Source: Platanthera guangdongensis
Taxonomy: Eukaryota > Streptophyta > Magnoliopsida > Asparagales > Orchidaceae
NCBI GenBank assembly: GCA_039583875.1
Contig: CM077151.1
Span: forward strand, 26,096,208-26,160,207
DNA length: 64,000 nucleotides
Direction of reading: 5' to 3'
This document shows, piece by piece, positions 1 through 11,478 of this stretch. The position numbers and the translations under genes are program-made. Position 1 is the first letter of the stretch, and the number at the start of each line of letters is the position of its first letter. Below the pieces are notes generated by a model that did no database searches, was not told the origin of the DNA, and worked only from the letters and a program-made list of their open reading frames with translations.

Positions 1-376
1 TATAATGATTCTGACTTCATTACAAAGGGTAAAATATAACACGCCTTCTTCAATGTAGAGTTATAAAAAAAGGTAAAATTGGAATATCATAAAATTATGT
101 CAATTTTTATCATTTTCCATAAGAAAAATGTCACACCTTTCAATGTAGTCATTACAAAGGGTAAAATTGAAATAACATGAAATAATTTTGCTGATTTTAT
201 CGTTTTTCATCCATATTTAACGAAAGAGACATTTTTGTAAACTGTAAAAACTTGGAGGGGAGGTAAATGTATTTCAAAAGATAGAGGGGTGCAACCAGTA
301 ATTATGCAAACTCCCAGGGGAAGCAAGAATATAATTGAATTAAAATGACACAGGGAATAGAGATAAGAAAACATAC
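1..376. other. AT-rich DNA downstream of the reductase exon, probably intron
   Basis: No coding signal is visible. If the exon at 377-681 belongs to a gene, this stretch is its next intron on the minus strand, because a GTATGT donor lies at 371-376 in minus orientation. A loose direct repeat around the phrase attacaaagggtaaaat occurs near positions 20 and 150. Confidence 0.4.
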
Positions 377-681
377 TGGATAGCTGATAAGAGGAAGCTT
401 TCCAGTCATTTGGGCAAAGAAAACTGATATCCACCCATAAGCTTCGAGCAGCCACATAGGAATGTGAAACTTCGGCTTGCTGGTATGGGTGATGGCAGCG
501 GCAATATCAAATATGTTCCTAAAAGATGCATTTTCGCCGGAGAGCAGATACCGCTCCCCAACTTTGGCTCTCTGCATCGCTGCTATATGTCCGGAGATCA
601 AGTCTTCGATGTGCACAAATGAGAACATATCGCTTCCATGGCCGATGTAGCCAGGCAAACGCCCACCGAAACGTTCGATCA
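377..681 (-). pseudogene. Exon of a farnesol dehydrogenase / DFR-like NAD(P)-dependent reductase
   Basis: The minus strand encodes about 100 residues resembling the C-terminal half of plant short-chain reductases of the NAD-epimerase/dihydroflavonol-4-reductase superfamily, closest by memory to NAD-dependent farnesol dehydrogenase (FLDH). Recognisable pieces are GRLPGYIG, FSFVHIEDL, GERYLLSGENASF and GKLPLIS. The exon is bounded by a ccttcag acceptor just above 681 and a GTATGT donor at 376-371, and the frame is open throughout. The Rossmann motif and the catalytic Tyr-Lys pair belong to upstream exons, which I cannot find within the next few kilobases. It may be one exon of a gene running off the left edge, or a stranded fragment cut off by the transposons to its right. 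Family assignment is from memory; gene status is uncertain. Confidence 0.6.
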
Positions 682-1031
682 GCTGAAGGGACAGAGCTCG
701 TATCAGACGCGTGGGATAAAATGGATGGAAAGTTCTATTTTCGTGTTACTGATTTCACAAAACATAGTCATTATGCTCATTATAAACATCACATCAATTA
801 ATGAATACAAATGCAAATGAATTAACCGATTGGAATCTCAAGTGATAGTGTAGCAAGAAAATAATATTGAATATGTGATCATAGCATTTTATGTTCATTG
901 TAACTCTCATTTTTCATAAATACAATGTTTGAACAGCATGGTTTCATAAAATTTAATGATTCCAATGAATATTTTTCTAAAGAAAAAAAAGTCACATGTC
1001 TCAATAAAATACACAATATAATAAACAATAC

Positions 1032-1250
1032 AACAACAACAGTCAAGCCTTTATCCCACAATAGTGGGGTCGGCTATATGGATCATTGCCGCCATTGTGC
1101 CCTATCTTTAGTCATAGTCTCACTAATGTCTGGTACATGTCTTTCCTAGTTTTATTACAGATCTTTATTGGTCTACCCCTCCCTCGTTTAACATGCCTAG
1201 TGACTAAACTCTCACAACGTCTAACAGGTGCCTCTAACGGTCTCCTTTGT
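1032..1250 (-). mobile_element. 5'-truncated RTE-type LINE, 3' end only
   Basis: This piece matches, in reverse complement, the 3' end of the RTE element at 47908-48140. Shared pieces include the region around gtggggtcggctatatgg and the cysteine/arginine-rich C-terminus. It ends in a TTG-rich tail, typical of RTE clade 3' ends. It is flanked by a perfect 19-bp direct repeat, acaatataataaacaatac, at 1013-1031 and 1251-1269, the signature of target-primed reverse transcription. No reverse transcriptase remains. The perfect TSD suggests a fairly recent insertion of a dead-on-arrival copy. Confidence 0.85.
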
Positions 1251-1269
1251 ACAATATAATAAACAATAC

Positions 1270-2933
1270 GGTGTCAAAATAAGTCTTCAAGGTGATCTTT
1301 CACAAAAAAAAATCTCATTAATTATAAATACATTAAAATAAGCAAGAATACTAATATAATCAATTTTTTTAATGGCATGAGCCTTAAACCTTTAGAAAGT
1401 GGATCAAATAGCATATTCTCAATATCAATGTAAATTATTTCAATATCACCATCTCGGACTAAACCACTTAATGAAAACCTTACAGCCAGTAAAATCAATG
1501 TCCGAGTAAACATTAACTCCAAATTATCAAATTTTTGTGTATACTAACATGTACTCATGTCCTATATAGGTAACTTGCAACTTTCTTAGTGGCGAACTAA
1601 TAATCATATTCTGTATTCTACTAATACTCAGCCCAAATACCAAATCCAAATGCAAATGCAAGATCTGATCTAGTACAAATACGAGTATACAACAAAGTAC
1701 AAACTAGCAAACAAAAATTGCAAAGAATCCATTTCTATATCATCTCTAGGGCATCGATACAGGCTAAATCGATCATCCTTGACAAAAAGTGCTTCTCCTA
1801 CCTTGCACTTCTGTACATTGAATGCAATCAAGAACACGGATCAATGCAAGTCTTCTAAAGAGTCCTAACATATTTAACAATAGAGGAAATGCAAAAAAAA
1901 TGGTCTCCACTTGACTGGACGGGTGGGGAGCTTGGACTGTGGGTGACGTTTGGATGGGTAAAAGAGAATGCAGCTTAATAGAAAAATTGGGTGGTTATTA
2001 ACTGGTTATGAGGATAAGGAGTGGATATAGTGGTAGTTAATAATGGTTGGGGTAGTGATGAGCGGTTACGAGTGGGAGAGTGGGCGGTTATTTAGCAGTT
2101 ACAATGATTTTGACTAGTTGGAAGTTATTAAATGGGTGGGGGAAATTATGGTGGTTTCATGGAGTGGGGAGGTAGATATGGTAGTGGGATGGTGGGAAAA
2201 GATAGTTATCTTAGATTCGGCACCAAAGATCCACAAAATCGGCATCATAGGGATTGTGAGAGCCGAGAAATCTATTTAAATTCTGCAATGCATAAAAATC
2301 AGCTCATAGACCACTATTTATAAAAACTTGAACTCACTATGGACGGCAAAGATCACCTGAAACATAAAGGCACTAATTCGACATGAATAAAAAACAATAA
2401 ATAAACAAATATATGTCAATGTCGCTCTGAACACGATTACCGACTCGGACCGCCTATTCAACAAATTTATCTCTACCTCCTGCATATGTAGACTCGTGTA
2501 GACTCGGATAAGTATTAGACTATTAGCCCACCCTCGATCTGTGATCCCCATCACAGTCTCTCCCTTAGAATCTCTTGTAATAACTAGAAACAATGAACTC
2601 AAATAAATAGAATAGCCCTCAATGAACTAGATCATGTGCAATATTGCAAATCTAATGCACCATACCAAATTCCATACAACACAATCTCATGGAACACACT
2701 TCCAAAACTTTCACCTTTGACTTAATATGACAATTTAACATTGATCTCTTCATAAGACCGATCTCTAAACCAAGCCCGGCAGAACCTTAAAAGGCTAAAT
2801 ATCATATTCAGAACTAACCTAGATAACCATTTTGCATAACACCCATGAGTTGTATCTCCGGAGTGATGGGGATCGACGCTGGACTACAGGTCACCAGCGG
2901 GGCCCGCATTCGTGTATTCGTGCATGAGGCGTT
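1270..2933. other. Intergenic DNA, no recognisable gene
   Basis: AT-rich to about 1900, then a G/T-rich stretch (about 1915-2200) with loose repetition of gtggttat-like words. ORFs here are short and without recognisable motifs. This is the background into which the Tekay-like element inserted; its 5-bp target GATCG is at 2934-2938. Confidence 0.5.
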
Positions 2934-5120
2934 GATCGTGTAACATCCAAAACTTACGTCGCGTATTAAATCAATTTCAGGGCCCGAGCGCAAGCATAAT
3001 TAATCAAATCGACGACTTGAGGAGGTAATAATCTATTCTTAATTAATTTATTATGTTTGATAACGGGATAATGAAGTGTCGGACTGAAATGTTTATCATG
3101 CGTAGTGGTGCTTCTGGTCGCGACAATCAATGTTGTTTGTGCGCTTGCTTTGACAGAAAATCAGCCCCCATTCTAGAAATCAGATATTATTAATAATAAA
3201 AATTAATGGGTGAACCAATTTACCCCCTAATAAATGGTTCACGGCAATAAAACTGTATGGAACCGCTCCTTTTAAGCCGTGGCTCTCCATCCCGATAACT
3301 CCCACTCATTATCCCGGGCGGAAACTTCCCGCAGAGTCGTGCGTCCGTCTCCCGTAGCCTCGTCGTTTGCAGGTGATGCAGGACGACGCGTAGGGTTTAC
3401 GCGTCTGTAGGCTATTTCTAGGAAACCCTAAATGCATGCGATGAATAACTAATATTCCAATTTTAGAGCGGGAGCAGCACTTAAGAAATTACGCAACTTG
3501 GAATTTTTTTGAAAGCACAAAATTACTTCTTTATTTCAAAAATGAAATTTCTTAAATAATGATTCAATTTAAATCCGGGGACGGAAGTTCGCAACCTTCG
3601 CTCCGTTCCCCTTGTCGTAGCAAACGGAAATCTTGAACTCCAAATACGTTTCCGTTTGGAGTTTTCGACGTAACATTTGCTAAGAAAATTCGAGCGAATA
3701 CCCAGCAAAGAATCTATTACCCTACGAGAAAATATTGAGGCGCACACAAAGGAAAAGATAGAAAAAATTACTTGAGGCGCACACAAAGGAAAAGATAGAA
3801 ACAATTACCCACGGAAGAGGCGTCTTCTGTATTTGAATTCGATGGCGATCACGCGAGAAACTCCTCGTCACTTTCGACTCCGCTCCGAGGTCGGCCGCTA
3901 CTGCACACGGGCACCAAGGAATCAAGTCACTCTCTCACACAAGATGGTTCCACGGAATCACTCAATAATGTAAGAAAGCCACAAACTAAACAAACCTAAA
4001 ATTCACTCGCTCCCACACTAGAAGTGGTTTCACGAAATCTCTATCACTCACGGTGGATCCACGAAATCTCTAACGCTCAAGTGGATCGTGATTCCCACAA
4101 TGGAATCAAAATCCTAAAGCACGTCAACTAATCCAACCTCTTACTGCTCACAGAAGTAAACAATAACAAGCGCAGACTAACCTATCTCTCAACTCACAGC
4201 AACTAGTTCAACTATTCCTTATGCAGGAAATACCAAACTCCAGACAACAACAACAAACTTCTAAACAATTTTCCCGTTTCTAACATTACCGTTTATCAAC
4301 ACTAACTGGGTAATTTCATTCAAACACACGGCAGCTTCACAGGTTTCAACAGCAAAGAGACATTCACCACTACAGGGATCTCACAATGCAAATAAGAAAC
4401 TTAACATTTCTCAATCCTAACTCCTAAACAGGAAGACTGCAGCAATCGAACATTCAACGATACATTCCTCAACTCCAATTAAAATGTACAGCAACATTAA
4501 GTTAACTAGAAGTCCCTACACCTATCATTCAACAACTGTTCATCATCCTCATACGGGAAACAGACAGAGGTAATCTCAAATCATTCCTAACACCTACAAC
4601 TCCCACACAGAGTTTAATCACGCCTAATTTCTAATAGGAAGCACACAGTAGCCTCTCACAGCAAGCAGGATTCAAAACGCAGACTTCATTCTCAATATTT
4701 CAACATTCACCGCCCAAAACGATTACAGAGAGCCCTTTATATAGGGTTTCAAAAACAAAAACACAAAGAAAATGGGGAAACTCCACGAAATCTGGGACCG
4801 GCGGAAGCTTGAAATGAGCGGCCATGGCGGACTGAATAGGTACGGTAACTGCCTGGACGAGGCGTCGTGGAGGTACGAACTACATGTGGTTGTCGGCAGA
4901 GGCATCTGAGGCTAGATCGTGCTCCGTAGAAAAAGGATCGTGGATGGTGGGTTGTTGGAAGCCCTAAATCTGCAGCTTTTGCATTTCTCTCGGGCCGGAC
5001 GGGAAGATGAACAGGAGACTGGACCCGGGAAAAAGAGGCGGCTGTTGGCAAACCGGGGAAGAGCTGAACCGGGATCGGTGGGGTTTTAACCTTTAACACA
5101 CTTTTATATGTATATATATA

Positions 5121-6730
5121 CAAGTGACAGGAACGGGCCTTCGGCCCTGGGGGCATTTGGCGGGGATGCGACAATCGGCAGGGTGCGACATTCGGCTGGG
5201 TGCGACATTCGTCGGGATGCGACATTCGCCGGTAGTGCGACATTTGTCGCAGGGACGACATTTGTCGTGGACGGCGACATTTGTTGTGGGCGGCGACATT
5301 TGTCGTGGATAGTACCCGCCCATATGGCCTCGCGCGACAGTACCCGACCGGCGACGGCAGGCTTCGCCCGCTCCCGGCGGGCTTCGCCCGCTCCCGCGGG
5401 CTTCGGCCGCTCGGCCGCTCCGCGGGCTTCGCCCGTCCGCAGCTGACTCTGCCTGACCCGCAACATATACATATGAGTACTCAAAATGACCGTAAAAAAA
5501 TATAAATCAAGAATACAATTTTTATTTTGTAAAACAAATTATATTTTAACGTTAAAACATTAATATTTCTCTTGTCATTCCTAGCTAGAGACAATAGGTT
5601 TAGGGTATCTAGTGTTTTTATTTTTTGTATTTTAATATGACAAACCATATATTTTGAAAAATATTTTGTGCAAACCAATTTGTTAATGACAAACCAACAT
5701 TGTAACGACAAACCAACACTACAAATACCTAATCAAATGTTTTAGACAAAAAAATATTTCATGAGAAGTCCAACGCAACAGTTCGACAAAATATAATATA
5801 GAAACTAATATAAAGTCTTCACTTCAATGGTATAATTTTATTACCAAAAAACACCTACAAAATTCAAAAACCCGTGTAACCGTTATGAATACAACTATAA
5901 ATTAGGGAAATTTGGAAATGAGAAAATTGACAACAGTTTTTGTAAGGTAAATGAAAGTATGACAACAAAAGTCACATTTATTACAAAACAATACACTTAT
6001 GTTTCACCATCTTCAAAACTACAAAATGACATAAGAGGCTAGAAATCAACCATCCAGCACCATTATCTAATTACAACACGAAAATAAAATAAAAATAAAA
6101 ACGAAAAAGCCAACGCATTGAATCCATATGAGATCCAAAACAAAAATAGCTTTATATGTTGAAGATAAAGAAGAAAATATGTATTAAAGAATTCAGATGC
6201 AGAATAAAATGAAAATGAAGAGAAGCGGCCGCGCACCTTCAAACTACATAAATTTTGTGATGGGAAGGCAATGAAAACAAAGAACCAACGTAACCTTCAA
6301 AATATTGTTGTACAAACCGCTTATCAGAAGCCTCGCAACCTGCGACGGGAGAGACAATGAAGGTCGGGATGCGGCGTAGTTGCGGCGAGAGAGGCGGCGG
6401 AAGGGGCGACGGGAGAGGCAACGATAAGGTCGGGAGGTGCAGCGGGAGCGGCGGTGAATTTGGTTTGCGTATATCCAAATTGGTTTGCAAAAAAAAACCA
6501 CCGAGAAAAAAAGAGACATAAATTTTGGTTTGCGTATATCAATTGGGTTTGCCTTTAACAATTCCCTTTATTTTTTGTATTTTAATTGTAAAGTTGTGTA
6601 ATTACAAAAGGATATTGCCTTTAATTATTAATATAAAGGGTATAATTGTGTAATTATGAATACAACTATAAGGGCAATAAGGGACATCACACAATGTTTC
6701 ACCAAAGAGTTTTTCGTATAATAGTAGAGA
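5121..6730 (-). mobile_element. Helitron inside the LARD LTR
   Basis: This 1.6-kb block is absent from the other LTR copy. On the minus strand its 5' end reads TCTCTACTATTATA, the typical plant Helitron start, preceded by A. Its 3' end has a GC hairpin (gggcc-ttc-ggccc, 5135-5147) ten bases from the terminus and is followed by T. Insertion between A and T without TSD, the 5' TC start and the subterminal hairpin are the three Helitron hallmarks. The last four bases are CTTG rather than canonical CTRR. No Rep/helicase is encoded, so it is non-autonomous. I see no convincing captured gene; its ORFs are low-complexity. Confidence 0.8.
5150..5450. repeat. GC-rich degenerate short tandem repeats within the Helitron
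   Basis: A run of about 10 copies of a degenerate 14-17-bp word around gcgacattcgtcgg (5165-5310) is followed by repeated cgggcttcgcccgctcc words (5360-5440). The composition differs sharply from the AT-rich remainder of the Helitron. Confidence 0.7.
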
Positions 6731-6916
6731 TATATTTATATATATACACATATTTTCATACATAAATTTTGAAAATTAATAAAATACAAAATTGCAAATT
6801 AATAAAATACAATAAATTGGGCAAATTAAATTGTCATAAATTAGGGCCGGTAAAGATTCGGTTGGGTGCGACGTCGGGCACTTTTGCGTTGACCTGACCT
6901 AGGTTGATCTCCACCA

Positions 6917-6930
6917 ACTCTCCCCCTCTC
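6917..6930 (-). other. Polypurine tract of the LARD-like element
   Basis: In minus orientation this reads GAGAGGGGGAGAGT and abuts the LTR start TGGTGG, the expected primer site for plus-strand DNA synthesis. Confidence 0.75.
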
Positions 6931-7263
6931 GAAATCACTCATCTCTGGTGAGTGCTACGAGTGGTAGTACGGGAGAAGATCAACATTCATGCTAACGAAC
7001 CAAAGATCTCTGAAAATCACCATCACCAGTAGCGTTCACTATCCAATATCTGCTCGGGAACTGGACTAGAATATTCTCTTGGTGTCCACGCTCAACCTGA
7101 AACAAACAGTAAAAGCAGAAGGAACTACGATAGTAGTGTCAGTAGCGAAATGAATGTCGGTATGTCCTGAATGTGGCTGCTCACTCTCACTCACCAACCC
7201 AGAAGAAACAAATGGAGGAAAAGACAATGGAAACTCTAAAGATTCATGCGAGTAATCATAGAA

Positions 7264-7433
7264 TTAAGTCAGATTGGCTACGTTAAAAACAGGATTTGCT
7301 TCCCAAACGGAAGGCATCTCAAGTTCATACGCATTTTGTCCAATCTGATTTACTACTCGAAAGGGTCCAGTCCTACGGTAGCTAGCTTCTTTACGGCACC
7401 AGAGGGTAACCGTTCCGGATCTAGCTGAACCAT
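7264..7433 (-). pseudogene. Remnant of a Ty3/Gypsy integrase C-terminal domain
   Basis: The minus strand encodes QLDPERLPSGAVKKL and, after one frameshift, GQNAYELEMP and NPVFNVANLT. These match the standard C-terminal integrase pattern of Gypsy elements (ERFPPGT-KKL, GPF-V, NAY-LDLP, FNV-DL). The rest of integrase, RT, RNase H and protease are missing. The fragment shows that the element arose by internal deletion of an autonomous Gypsy element. Its position just before the polypurine tract is the normal place for the end of pol. Confidence 0.7.
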
Positions 7434-7639
7434 AATCAAGTCAGTCATTTTAGAACTAGTAGCTATTTTATGCTTTTGTTTTAAAATTGAGTTGCATAAG
7501 AATCATAAATACTATGCAACTTTCCGCTCATATTTTTAATGTTAATCATGCAAATGCAATAAATGAACCACTAATATGACTAACGCCACAAACCGATGGT
7601 TTCAGATACCATGAGCAACTTCTGAAAGAGGGACATGAT

Positions 7640-9409
7640 TAGGAGGCTCAGAGGGTGGATCATAAAAGAATTCGCGCGGGGCGATGATCACTCAAGTGCA
7701 AATCAGAGATAATAGTGACCAAATGTGTCAACATGGTGTGTGAATTGTCTCTGCAAGTATGCGTGATATGATATAATATCAACGAATCAGTGAGTGCACC
7801 CTCAAACTCAACTGTGTCACTAAAGATGGAAACATCCCAAATATGCGGTGAATCCATAAGTTTTCCATCTGGGGGTTCACCAGGAGGGGTATAATAAAAT
7901 TCGTCGCAAATGCGATACGTGCAAATGTAGGCTCCAACAACATATGGAGTGCTCTTAGATAAATGTGCACGAAGTGTGAAAATCGTAATAAATGTGCGAA
8001 GGGAAAGTGAGGCATCCGGAGGCTCACCGGGTGGGACATATGAAAACTCATCGTAAAGACGATGATCAACATGTGGTACGTCTCATAACTCATCTAGAGT
8101 GCGAGTCACTAGATGGTTATACCCAAGCACTATCGACACCAAGGGAGACAATGGAGCAGGTATCCATGTCTTAAAATTTGCAAGTGTACTATTCAGATAA
8201 AGCTCATCCATATAAGGACGAGGTGGCTCATCTGGAGGCTCAATAGGAGGGTCGTCAAATGACCCATCAGTCGAGTGATGGTCCTCCGGAAGCAACCCAT
8301 CAGAAGGGGTCGTACTCCCGGAAAAGGTAGAAGTTACTACCTCGAGATCACTACTAAGCTCTCGGCTCCCAAACGTAATTTCACTCGAAGCGCCATCAGG
8401 GGTAGTAATGTGACTCGATGCGCCATCAGGTGTGGTGATGTGACTCGGTGCACCACCAGGTGAAGTGTGCAAGGAATCTACACTCAAAAGAGAGCTAGTA
8501 GATATAGCGTCATGGGAGGGTTCATTAAGTGGAGCAAACTCACATGGGTGTTGACTCCACACATCTTGTATAAGAATATCAGACGGAGTGGGTGATGTCT
8601 CCCTAGTGTGAGCAGTGGAATGCTCTTGTTGACCCTTAACGTCTATCATCATGTTCACCTTCGGAACACTCGGAGGATCACTAGGTGTGACGTACTCTTG
8701 ACGATAGTGATCTCTGTAGTATTCGTGAGTGTAGTCGTGACGATCGTCAGTCCATAACATAATCATGACGTGCTCGTGGATGATCATGTGTCCTATGAAC
8801 ATACGGTGGTGGTCGCACATATGCAGTCTCGGGTTCATCATATAAAGGAGACGTGTAGTATCGATAACTAGAATGATACTGAATCTTATTCTCATAATAA
8901 GGTGTCGAGGGACCAATAGGATCCACTCGGGTACGATGATAATATCGACGATGGTCATCGTACTGATCGTCTCTATAACAAGAACGTGTTGGTGGGTCAA
9001 CACAATCTCTAGAAGTGGTATACGGTGATCGAGGATAATCATCAAAATATCGTATTGATTTCCTTGATGGATCTCTATAGGAGGGAGTGTAATTGTAGTC
9101 ATGATCCTCAAATAAAGGATTCCTCCTAAATGTAGATCTTTCTACATAGTGATGTGAAACACCGTAATGTGGACGGACAAAATGCTCATCTCGAATTTGT
9201 GGTGGCATTGTCGCTCGAGGGGGTACTTCTAATCTACTCACCATACCTCTAAGGCTTTCTAACCTTTCACGCAACTGACATGTACTCTCGGTTAATGTCG
9301 TCATTTGATGGGCGAAAGGTATAAACCACTGGGGTGGTTCTTCCCCTTTGTTCCCACAACTCGGTTGACCATGCTCAACTCGACGCATCCTATCACTACG
9401 GCGATTCAT
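7640..9409 (-). pseudogene. Decayed gag-position ORF with PPxEPPD repeats, function unknown
   Basis: The reading frame starts with ATG at 9409, about 140 bp after the PBS, where gag normally begins. It is open to about 8750 (about 220 residues: basic start, a SRLEVPPRATMPP segment, then an Asp/Arg/Tyr-rich tract), shifts frame near 8750, and stays open to 8083 (Ser/Thr/Pro-rich with TTPDGASSHI repeats). Four copies of a DEF-Y-PPGEPPD-type motif occur on the minus strand near 8240, 8030, 7880 and 7650, the later ones after further frame breaks. No zinc knuckle or known Gag core is recognisable. It may be a fast-evolving Gag-like protein or an element-specific accessory protein. Confidence 0.55.
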
Positions 9410-9547
9410 GTGAACACATAAGTCAAATGCAATGAGAATGCTTAAAAATTTATCTTTCTTTTTTTTGGAAAAAAAAATTTTAAAATGATATGCGGGTTCC
9501 TATGCTACACAGGGCGGATCCCAAAAATTTGGAAAAATTTTATCAAC

Positions 9548-9562
9548 CTGGCTCTGATACCA
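9548..9562 (-). other. Primer binding site of the LARD-like element
   Basis: Minus-strand TGGTATCAGAGCC, complementary to the 3' end of plant initiator Met tRNA, three bases from the LTR end at 9566. Confidence 0.8.
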
Positions 9563-9565
9563 AAT

Positions 9566-11256
9566 TGATGCAGGACGACGTGTAGGGTTTACGCGTCTGT
9601 CTGTTATTTCTAGGAAACCCTAAATGCATGCGATGAATAACTAATTTTCCAATTTTAGAGCGGGCGCAGCACTTAAGAAATTACGCAACTTGGAATTTTT
9701 TTGAAAGCACAAAATTACTTCTTTATTTCAAAAATGAAATTTCTTAAATAATGGTTCAATTTAAATCCGGGGACGGAAGTTCGCAACCTTCGCTCCGTTC
9801 CCCTTGTCGTAGCAAACGGAAATCGTGAACTCCAAATATGTTTCCGTTTGGAGTTTTCGACGTAGCGTTTGCTGACAAAATTCGAGCGAATACCCAGCAA
9901 AGAATCTATTACCCTGCGAGAAAATATTGAGGCGCACACAAAGGAAAAGATAGAAACAATTACCCACGGAAGAGGCGTCTTTCGTATTTGAATTCGATGG
10001 CGATCACGTGTGGAACTCCTCGTCACCTTCGACTCCGCTCCGAGGTCGGCCACTATTGCACACGGGCACCAAGGAATCAAGTCACTCTCTCACACAAAGT
10101 GGTTCCACGGAATCACTCAATAATGTAAGAAAGTCACAAACTAAAAAAACCTAAAATTCACTCGCTCCCACACTAGAAGTGGTTTCACGAAATCTCTATC
10201 ACTCACGGTGGATCCACAAAATCTCTAACGCTCAAGTGGATCACGATTCCCACAATGGAATCAAAATCCTAAAGCACGTCAACTAATCCAACCTCTTACT
10301 GTTCACAGAAGTAAACAATAACAAGCGCAGACTAACCTATCTCTGAACTCACAGCAACAAGTTCAACTATTCCTTATGCAGGAAATACCAAACTCCAGAC
10401 AGCAAACTTCTAAACAATTTTCCTGTTTCTAACATTACCGTTTATCAACACTAATTGGGTAATTTCATTCAAACACACGGCAGCTTCACAGGTTTCAACA
10501 GCAAAGAGACATTCACCACTACAGGGATCCCACAATGCAAATAAGAAATTTAACATTTCTCAATCCTAACTCCAAAACAGGAAGACTGCAGCAATCGAAC
10601 ATTCAACGATACATTCCTCAACTCCAATTAAAATGTACAGCAACATTAAGTTAACTAGAAGTCCCTACACCTATCATTCAACAACTGTTCATCATCCTCA
10701 TACGGGAAACAGACACAGGTAATCTCAAATCATTCCTAACAACTACAACTCTCACACAGAGTTTAATCATGCCTAAATTATAATAGGAAGCACACAGCAG
10801 CCTCTCACAGCAAGCAGGATTCAAAACGCAAACTTCATTCTCAATATTTCAACATTCACCCCCCAAAACGATTACAGAGAGCCCTTTATATAGGGTTTCA
10901 AAAACAAAAACACAAAGAAAATGGGGAAACTTCACGAAATCTGGGACCGGCGGAAGCTTGAAATGAGCGACATGGCGGACTGAATAGGTACGGTAACTGT
11001 CTGGACGAGGCGTCGTGGAGGTACGAACTATACGTGGTTGTCGGCAGAGGCATCTGAGGCTGGATCGTGCTCCGTAGAAGAAGGATCGTGGATGGTTGGT
11101 TGCTGGAAGCCCTAAATCTGCGGCTTTGGCATTTCTCTTGGGCCGAACGGGAAGATGAACAGGAGACTGGACCCGGGAAAAAGAGGCGGCTGCTGGCAAA
11201 CCGGAGCAGAGCTGAACCGGGATCGGTGGGGTTTTAACCTTTAACACACTTTTATA

Positions 11257-11288
<32 letters not shown>

Positions 11289-11478
11289 CACATATTTTTA
11301 TATATATACACATATTTTCATACATAAATTTTGAAAATTAATAAAATACAAAATTGCAAATTAATAAAATACAATAAATTGGACAAATTAAATTGTCATA
11401 AATTAGGGACGGTAAAGATTCGGTCGGGTGCGACGTCGGGCACTTTTGCGTTGACCTGACCTAGGTCGATCTCCACCA
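9566..11478 (-). repeat. 5' LTR of the LARD-like element
   Basis: The 1.9-kb LTR begins (minus strand) TGGTGGAGATC at 11478 and ends TGCATCA at 9566. A TG/TA microsatellite at about 11258-11290 has expanded relative to the other LTR and lies at the site where the other copy took the Helitron. The right flank GCAGG (11479-11483) is the TSD. Confidence 0.88.

Larger units (their letters stand above)
3374..6916 (-). repeat. 3' LTR of the LARD-like element, split by a Helitron
   Basis: Matches 9566-11478 along 3374-5120 and 6731-6916, giving about 1.93 kb without the Helitron. It carries a local duplication of about 40 bp (around 3740-3805, repeated phrase gaggcgcacacaaagg) that is single in the other LTR, so the two copies have diverged after insertion. 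Confidence 0.88.
3374..11478 (-). mobile_element. Non-autonomous LTR retrotransposon (LARD-like), Gypsy-derived
   Basis: Two long direct repeats of about 1.9 kb (3374-6916 including a Helitron, and 9566-11478) enclose a 2.65-kb internal region. On the minus strand the LTR starts TGGTGGAGATC and ends CTGCATCA. A TGGTATCAGAGC-type PBS sits three bases inside the right LTR and a GAGAGGGGGAGAGT polypurine tract abuts the left LTR, fixing the orientation. The 5-bp TSD GCAGG is perfect at 3369-3373 and 11479-11483. The interior holds a decayed gag-position ORF and a remnant of a Gypsy integrase C-terminus but no protease, RT or RNase H, so it would have depended on a partner element. It sits inside the Tekay-like left LTR and is therefore younger than it. 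Confidence 0.88.

Noticed and set aside
4749..5484. Overlapping ORFs on both strands (up to 170 codons)
   Set aside because: Lie in LTR sequence and in the degenerate GC-rich repeats of the Helitron; repetitive CRxxxxP patterns come from the DNA repeat, not from a protein.
9715..10080. 121-codon minus-strand ORF repeated at 3523-3925
   Set aside because: Lies entirely inside the LARD LTRs; the copies are broken differently and resemble no protein.
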